From NCBI RefSeq assembly GCF_000015105.1, contig NC_008610.1, positions 496,001 to 560,000 of the forward strand: DNA of 64,000 nt, read 5' to 3'. The position numbers and the translations under genes are program-made. This stretch comes from Candidatus Ruthia magnifica str. Cm (Calyptogena magnifica). Its GTDB lineage: Bacteria; Pseudomonadota; Gammaproteobacteria; PS1; Pseudothioglobaceae. The notes under the pieces are model-generated. The model searched no databases, was not told the DNA's origin, and was given only the letters and a program-made list of their open reading frames with translations. Shown here one piece after another: positions 58,872 through 64,000 of this stretch (within the stretch, counting starts at the first letter, position 1; each line of letters opens with the position of its first letter).

Positions 58872-58894
58872 AAAACTGGCTATACCGGTTTTTT
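58872..58894 (+). terminator. Rho-independent terminator after the sulfur-globule region
   Basis: AAAACTGG and CCGGTTTT pair (one G-T) around CTATA, followed by more T. It ends the transcript of the sulfur-globule-like pair before the HIT gene. Confidence 0.7.
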
Positions 58895-58951
58895 ATTGTC
58901 TAATTTGCCCAAAACATTATGTTTATTAATATTAGCTTAGAATAATAAAAA

Positions 58952-59344
58952 ATGGATATAAATTGTTTATTTTGTCAATTGAGTGAAGAAAGAATTATTG
59001 GACAATGTGATTTAACCATTACGTTTTTAGACTCTTATCCTGTTTCTCCTGGACATACGTTGATTGTCCCTAAAAGACATGTTGCTACTTATTTTGATAT
59101 TACCGAACAAGAGCAAAATGCAATTGCCAAAGCCATTCAAAAATCAAAATTGATTCTTGATGAGGAGTTTTCTCCAGATGGTTTTAACATTGGTATGAAT
59201 AATGGTGAAGTAGCTGGGCAAAGTATTATGCATTTACATGTGCACATGATTCCTAGATATAAAAATGATGTTAAAAATCCTAAAGGTGGTGTGCGCTGGG
59301 TGATTTCAAATAAAGCTGATTATTGGAGTAATTCAGATAAATAA
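58952..59344 (+). CDS. HIT-family nucleotide hydrolase
   Basis: The 130-residue protein has LFCQL near the N-terminus, VSPGHTLIVPKRHV (about 31-44) and the histidine triad MHLHVHMIPRY (about 90-100). HIT proteins split nucleoside phosphoramidates or dinucleotides such as AMP-NH2. Length suits HinT or the related Fhit/Hit family. It is convergent with ssb. Confidence 0.88.
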   Translation: MDINCLFCQLSEERIIGQCDLTITFLDSYPVSPGHTLIVPKRHVATYFDITEQEQNAIAKAIQKSKLILDEEFSPDGFNIGMNNGEVAGQSIMHLHVHMIPRYKNDVKNPKGGVRWVISNKADYWSNSDK

Positions 59345-59355
59345 CACATCCTTTT

Positions 59356-59847
59356 TTAAAAAGGAATGTCATCATCAAACTCAGAATTATCAACAGGTGC
59401 GATAGGATCTAGGACTGGCGCTGTTGCGGTTTGTTGTTGTGGTACAGGTGTAGAAGATGCTGATTGTTGAGTTTGAGGTGCACCACCACCTATATCAACA
59501 TTGTCGTGACGATCTAACATTTGTAATGTACCATTAAAACCAACAACTATTTCAGTTGTGTAGCGGTTAGTACCAGTTTGGTCTTGCCATTTACGTGTTC
59601 TTAAATTACCTTCAACGTAAACTTTAGAGCCCTTATGTAGGTATTGGCTAGCAATCTCAGCTAATTTGCCAAATAAACTAACACGGTGCCATTCAGTTTT
59701 ATCAACCTTTTGCCCTGTGTTTTTGTCTGTCCAACTTTCACTGGTTGCAACAGATAAAGTGGTTACTGCTTTACCATTAGAGGTGTATTTCAATTCTACA
59801 TCTTGGCCTAAATTGCCTACTAAAATTACTTTGTTGATTCCTGCCAT
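59356..59847 (-). CDS. ssb: Single-stranded DNA-binding protein
   Basis: From the ATG at 59847 the product is 163 residues: an OB fold ([18 protein letters not shown] to about 110), a Gln/Pro/Thr-rich linker and the acidic tip SEFDDDIPF that binds partner proteins. GGAGC eight bases before this ATG and family homology rule out the longer in-frame start at 59925, which lies inside the MFS gene. Confidence 0.95.
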   Translation of the reverse strand: MAGINKVILVGNLGQDVELKYTSNGKAVTTLSVATSESWTDKNTGQKVDKTEWHRVSLFGKLAEIASQYLHKGSKVYVEGNLRTRKWQDQTGTNRYTTEIVVGFNGTLQMLDRHDNVDIGGGAPQTQQSASSTPVPQQQTATAPVLDPIAPVDNSEFDDDIPF

Positions 59848-59861
59848 TTTTTTTGCTCCGA

Positions 59862-61037
59862 TTAATTTTCTGTTACCTGTTTTATGGGTATTTTTTGCTT
59901 TGTTATTAGAATAATTATCCACCAAATAATTGCAATAAATGTGGTAAGTAAGAATACATTATTTAGATTAGATATGTTGTAAATCCATCCACCAACAATC
60001 CCGCCAACGAATGCACCTAAAAACTGTGATGTAGCGTATAAACCCATTGCTAAGCCGCGTTTATCAGAACTTGCACTTGAGGCTATGAGTGAAGGTAGAA
60101 TGGCTTCTAATGTATTAAAAGCAATAAAGAATAAAGTTAAAAGGATGAAAAATAAAGTATAAGTAAGCTGTATTTGATAAAACAAAATTTGACTGATAAT
60201 CAGTAGTGCAATGGCGCTTAAAAATATAGGTTTAATTTTTTGATATTTGGAAATCAGAATAATCATTGGCAACATGCCAATAAAGGACAAAATAATAATA
60301 GGTAAATACATTTGCCAACTGTCTTTAATCTCAACAATATTGTTTTCTCTTAAAAAGATCGGTATAGCGATAAAAGCACAAGTTAGAATTAAATGTAGTG
60401 CAAAAACGCTAAAATCTAGCCGTAGTAAATCAATATTGATTACTTTTTTGATGTTTGCAATTGACAAGGAATATTGCTCTTTAGGTTTGGCATTGGGTAG
60501 AGTGCTAACAATGATCAACGCAATAACAGAAAGCAAAGCAATCACCCAAAATAAACCAGATATGCTCAGATTAGAACTGATGATAGGGCCTAGTAGTAAG
60601 GCTAACATAAAGGCTATGCCTATTTGAACACCCACAAAAGCATTGGCTTTAGAGTGTTGATTTTCACTAACAAAATCTGCTAAAAACGCCATCAATACCG
60701 CTGAAATAGCACCTGCACCCTGCAGAGCCCTGCCAATAACAATGCCTATGATGTCTGTTGATTTAGCAGCCACAACACTACCAATAAAAAAGATAATAAG
60801 ACCAATAATGAGCATAGGTTTTCGACCATACTTGTCTGATAAATAGCCAAAGGGAATTTGTAATAATGCTTGAGTTAAGCCATAAATGCCAATAGATAAA
60901 CCTATTAAGTAAGGCGTGGTACTGGTATATTCACTGGCATAAACTGAAAATATAGGAAAAATCATAAATAAACCTAGCATACGTGTGGCCATGATTAAAG
61001 AAATCTTAAACGCGAAAGCTCTTTCTTGTTTGTTCAT
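59862..61037 (-). CDS. MFS transporter (YajR-like)
   Basis: The 391 residues form about 12 membrane helices with the MFS motif [14 protein letters not shown] (about 63-75) between helices 2 and 3, and a repeated version in the second half ([11 protein letters not shown]). The [16 protein letters not shown] start is typical of the YajR group. The substrate is unknown; drug or sugar efflux is possible. Its position next to ssb is the frequent MFS-ssb order of Gammaproteobacteria. uvrA is not present. Confidence 0.85.
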   Translation of the reverse strand: MNKQERAFAFKISLIMATRMLGLFMIFPIFSVYASEYTSTTPYLIGLSIGIYGLTQALLQIPFGYLSDKYGRKPMLIIGLIIFFIGSVVAAKSTDIIGIVIGRALQGAGAISAVLMAFLADFVSENQHSKANAFVGVQIGIAFMLALLLGPIISSNLSISGLFWVIALLSVIALIIVSTLPNAKPKEQYSLSIANIKKVINIDLLRLDFSVFALHLILTCAFIAIPIFLRENNIVEIKDSWQMYLPIIILSFIGMLPMIILISKYQKIKPIFLSAIALLIISQILFYQIQLTYTLFFILLTLFFIAFNTLEAILPSLIASSASSDKRGLAMGLYATSQFLGAFVGGIVGGWIYNISNLNNVFLLTTFIAIIWWIIILITKQKIPIKQVTEN

Positions 61038-61061
61038 TGAAGTAAATTAAGAATCTTAGTC

Positions 61062-61823
61062 CTATAAAGAGTAGTGTGGTGTGTACAAAGGATAACTATT
61101 CTTTAGTACGCGGCGCGCATCTTTTGCCAGTATGTTTGCGCTAATAGCGTCATAATTATAGGCCATTAAATGTAGTGCTGCAGGTACTGAAGGTGTGTTT
61201 GGATATTTTTCAATGATAAACTTAGTACGGTTGATGGCAGCAATATTAGCCCCTCTTTTGGTGTAATAAATAGCCACAAACAGCTCATGTCTTGATAAAA
61301 TGTTTCTAAGTATAACTAAATGGATTTTGGCTTCTTCGGCATATTCAGTTTTTGGGAATTTATAAATCAATGCTAGATAGTAGTTAAAGGCATCACGCAC
61401 TGAATTAACATCGCGTTGGGCGCTATCAGTAAGATAGTCATCTAAAAACGAGCGAGACTTGTCTTGTGAAACAGCGCCACGTAAATAATAAGCATATGGG
61501 GTTGAAAAATGCTCTGGATAAAGCTTAATATAGCTATTTAAGCGATCAATTGCTTGATTGTAATCTTTGCTCTTGTACAATGCATAAGCAATTTCTAATT
61601 TAGATTGTAGTGCATATTTTGAGCCAGGGTAAGCTGCTTGCAGTTGTTCAAAAATCTCAATAGCTTTGTCTGTTGAGCCTGATGAGGCCTCTTCTTTAGC
61701 TTGAGCGAAGAATTTTTTTGGCAGCCAACCTTTGGTAATAGATTCTCTTTTGGCCTCTTCTTGCCAAAAACAACCATTAAGTAATAATGTTAAAAAAGGT
61801 AGAATAATGAATAATTTTTTCAT
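61062..61823 (-). CDS. bamD: Outer-membrane assembly lipoprotein BamD
   Basis: The 253-residue protein has a lipoprotein signal with lipobox LLNGC (lipid-bearing C18) and then about five TPR repeats (for example AIEIFEQLQAAYPGSKYA and AEEAKIHLVILRNILSRHEL in part). It belongs to the essential BamABCDE complex inserting beta-barrel proteins. It is divergent from spoT. Confidence 0.93.
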   Translation of the reverse strand: MKKLFIILPFLTLLLNGCFWQEEAKRESITKGWLPKKFFAQAKEEASSGSTDKAIEIFEQLQAAYPGSKYALQSKLEIAYALYKSKDYNQAIDRLNSYIKLYPEHFSTPYAYYLRGAVSQDKSRSFLDDYLTDSAQRDVNSVRDAFNYYLALIYKFPKTEYAEEAKIHLVILRNILSRHELFVAIYYTKRGANIAAINRTKFIIEKYPNTPSVPAALHLMAYNYDAISANILAKDARRVLKNSYPLYTPHYSL

Positions 61824-61920
61824 AACTCAATGTATTATTTATTGCAGATATGTGAGGGCATTATACTGATGTGGTTGTATTATAATGGTAGAAATTTATC
61901 CTTAAATTTAACTATATTGA

Positions 61921-64000
61921 ATGAATTTGCCTGATAGAAGAATTCTAATTAGTGAGCTGTGTAATACGTTAGAAAATTATATGTCTAAAGAACAGATTGA
62001 GGGTGTTTATCAGGCTTATATTGTTGCAGCAACAGCGCACGATGGTCAATATAGACAATCGGGTGAGGCTTATGTGTTTCATCCCATATCAGTTGCTATG
62101 ATTTTGGCAGAGTTAAAACTAGACTACTATTGTATTGTTGCGGCAATATTGCACGATTGTATCGAGGATACTTCGGTTACTTATGAGCAAATTAAGCGTG
62201 ATTTTAGTGATGAAATTGCACATATCGTAGAGGGTGTATCTAAACTAACTGGGTTAGAATTTCACTCAAACACGGACAAGCAAGCACAAAATTTTAGAAA
62301 GTTGTTCTTAGCCATGAGTGATGACATGCGTGTTATGATAATTAAATTAGCAGATCGTTTGCACAATATGCGAACACTTGGCTTCATGCGTCGGGATAAG
62401 CAACTTAGAATTGCTAAAGAAACAGTAGAAATACATGCACCCATTGCGCGTCGTTTAGGTCTTAATAGTATTAGGGTTGAACTTGATAATTTGTGTTTTG
62501 CTATTATTTATCCATTTCGTAATAAGGTTCTGGTCAGTCAAATTAAAAAACAATGTGGCAATCGTAAGAAAATTATCAGCCACATCCAAACTGAAATAAA
62601 AAACCGATTAGATCAAGAAGGTATACCTAATGCTAAAATTAATGGTCGTAGAAAGCAACCTTGTAGTATTTATAAAAAAATGAAAATTAAACATTTAAAA
62701 TTTTCTCAGGTATTAGACATGTATGCACTTAGGGTTATTGTAGCTGATGTTGCACAATGCTATCAAGTTCTAGGTATTATTCATAATTTATATAAGCCAC
62801 TACCAGGTAAGTTTAAAGATTATGTGGCACTACCAAAATCAAACGGCTATCAGTCGTTGCATACAGTACTATTTGGCCCTAATAAAATTTTTATTGAGGT
62901 GCAAATTCGTTCATCTGATATGCATTTTATTTCAGAATATGGGATTGCTGCGCATTGGCACTATAAGAGTAACTCTAATCATAAATTAGAATTGGCTGAT
63001 AACTGGTTAGGCTCATTGCTAGATATTCAGCAAAATTCGGGTACTTCTATTGATTTTTTGGAAAAAACTAAGGCAGACTTATTTCCTTCCGAGGTGTTTG
63101 TTTTTACCCCAGATGGGGACATTATTCAGCTACCTTATAAATCAACTATGCTTGATTTTGCCTATATGGTACATACTAGTATTGGCAATCACACCCTTAA
63201 AGCCAAGGTTGACCAAGTTAATACATCCATTTCTACCGAATTAAAATCAGGACAAACCATTGAAATTATCACTGATGATAAGGCAACTCCTAGGTCTTCT
63301 TGGTTGCAAATTGCTATTACTGTAAAGGCCAGATCCTCAATTAAAACGTATCTTAAAAACGAATCTGCTGCTGAACTAATCCAACTAGGAGAGTATTTAT
63401 TAACCAATGCACTGGATTATCAAAATATAAACACAGATGGCATTGATGAGATTCAGTGGTTAGCATGTCTTAAAGCGTTAAATTGTGACTCTAAAGAAGA
63501 CATGTATATGAAAATTGGACTCTCTGAGATTTTAGTATCAGTTGCACTAAACAAGTTGCAAGGTACTAATGCCAAGCATGTAATTCAAAAAATTAGCATT
63601 CATAAAGCACAAGGCAAAGCCATTAGTTTTGCCTCTTGTTGTCATCCTATTCCTGGCGATAAAGTGGCTGGCGTTTTAAGCACTTCTAAAGGCATGGTAG
63701 TGCATAGAGTAATTTGTGCTAACTTGGTTCGTATTAAGAGCAAAAATGCACAATGGCTTAACATTGATTGGCAAACGGATAAAGACGAGGAATTTAAAGC
63801 AATGATTAATATTAATGTTGCCAACAACAGAGGCACACTTGCCTCTATTGCCAGTATTATTTCAAAAATGAATATCAATATTGAGTGCTTAGAGATTCAA
63901 GAAAAAGACAATTCTATCAAATCACTCAATATGGTAATTAGTGTTACACATATCACTCAATTAAATGAGGTCTTCGTGCAGTTAAAGATGCTTAAATTTA
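61921..64000 (+). CDS. spoT: Bifunctional (p)ppGpp synthetase/hydrolase (3' end beyond window)
   Basis: The open frame begins MNLPDRRILISELC at 61921 and runs 693 codons to the window edge. E. coli SpoT has 702, so only the end is missing. The hydrolase domain has H54, HD (78-79) and ED (82-83), the synthetase GKFKDYVALPKSNGYQSLHT (about 298-317), then TGS (VFVFTPDGDIIQLP) and a C-terminal ACT domain (NNRGTLASIASIISKM). The intact HDxxED hydrolase favours SpoT over RelA. rpoZ is not upstream. A stop before the end would only show in the next sequence. Confidence 0.93.
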   Translation, partial: MNLPDRRILISELCNTLENYMSKEQIEGVYQAYIVAATAHDGQYRQSGEAYVFHPISVAMILAELKLDYYCIVAAILHDCIEDTSVTYEQIKRDFSDEIAHIVEGVSKLTGLEFHSNTDKQAQNFRKLFLAMSDDMRVMIIKLADRLHNMRTLGFMRRDKQLRIAKETVEIHAPIARRLGLNSIRVELDNLCFAIIYPFRNKVLVSQIKKQCGNRKKIISHIQTEIKNRLDQEGIPNAKINGRRKQPCSIYKKMKIKHLKFSQVLDMYALRVIVADVAQCYQVLGIIHNLYKPLPGKFKDYVALPKSNGYQSLHTVLFGPNKIFIEVQIRSSDMHFISEYGIAAHWHYKSNSNHKLELADNWLGSLLDIQQNSGTSIDFLEKTKADLFPSEVFVFTPDGDIIQLPYKSTMLDFAYMVHTSIGNHTLKAKVDQVNTSISTELKSGQTIEIITDDKATPRSSWLQIAITVKARSSIKTYLKNESAAELIQLGEYLLTNALDYQNINTDGIDEIQWLACLKALNCDSKEDMYMKIGLSEILVSVALNKLQGTNAKHVIQKISIHKAQGKAISFASCCHPIPGDKVAGVLSTSKGMVVHRVICANLVRIKSKNAQWLNIDWQTDKDEEFKAMININVANNRGTLASIASIISKMNINIECLEIQEKDNSIKSLNMVISVTHITQLNEVFVQLKMLKF

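Overview
This window is AT-rich bacterial chromosome, roughly one third G+C by eye. It is dense with conserved gammaproteobacterial housekeeping genes but broken up by stretches of visibly decayed coding sequence. The gene set (RodA/FtsW, BamD, LptF, AmgK/MurU, GlnD/GlnA, SpoT, an upstream-of-dnaX 4.5S RNA, a sulfur-globule-type protein, YbiT, RibBX-type RibBA) and the many half-erased genes fit a sulfur-oxidising gammaproteobacterium undergoing genome reduction. A clam-symbiont relative of the SUP05 / Ca. Ruthia / Ca. Vesicomyosocius group is the best guess. That placement is inference from gene content and decay, not from a marker-gene comparison.

Layout. 1-6.1 kb: mgtE, a phosphomannomutase/phosphoglucomutase, an rseC-like gene and aceE without its usual aceF/lpd partners. 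6.1-11.05 kb: a decayed EamA transporter, pnp, and fossil type II secretion genes gspE and gspF. 11.1-15.9 kb: the valS - SH3/coiled-coil protein - guaB operon. 16-18.6 kb: a fossil GIY-YIG gene, an unidentified fossil, a fossil ybaB/ebfC, dnaX and the 4.5S RNA gene ffs. 18.6-24.5 kb: a cell-wall block (murU, amgK, dat, dacA, fossil mltB, rodA, a Mth938-like gene). 24.6-33.7 kb: a Sel1 protein, gltX, glnD, trxA, rho, lptF, queF, pcnB. 33.7-39.6 kb: a fossil SDR, xseB, ispA, the yceD-rpmF-plsX-fabH lipid operon, a decayed stretch and plsC. 39.6-49.2 kb: gph-rmuC-yciK, suhB and trmJ (divergent), htpG, an xerC tail, tsaC-hemF-tusA, glnA. 49.3-55.2 kb: bioB overlapping murG, ftsW, ybiT, then fossils of a zeta-toxin-like kinase and of yihY. 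55.2-57.8 kb: the riboflavin operon ribE-ribBA-ribH-nusB. 57.8-64 kb: a sulfur-globule-like protein with a degraded relative, a HIT protein, ssb, an MFS transporter, bamD, and spoT running off the window end.

How it works together. The intact genes cover peptidoglycan synthesis and recycling (dacA, dat, rodA, ftsW, murG, amgK, murU), phospholipid and fatty-acid initiation (plsX, fabH, plsC), nitrogen sensing and assimilation (glnD, glnA), cofactors (rib genes, bioB, hemF, ispA, queF), RNA metabolism (pnp, rho, pcnB, nusB, ffs) and stringent response (spoT). The lost functions are secretion, export, envelope hydrolysis and accessory enzymes. No tRNA, rRNA, insertion sequence or CRISPR array was seen. 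The most notable items are a nine-A tract in dnaX where either alternative frame stops at once, giving a possible gamma-type clamp-loader product; the sulfur-globule-like gene with its strong promoter; and at least ten identifiable gene fossils, several still sharing start/stop overlaps with living neighbours.
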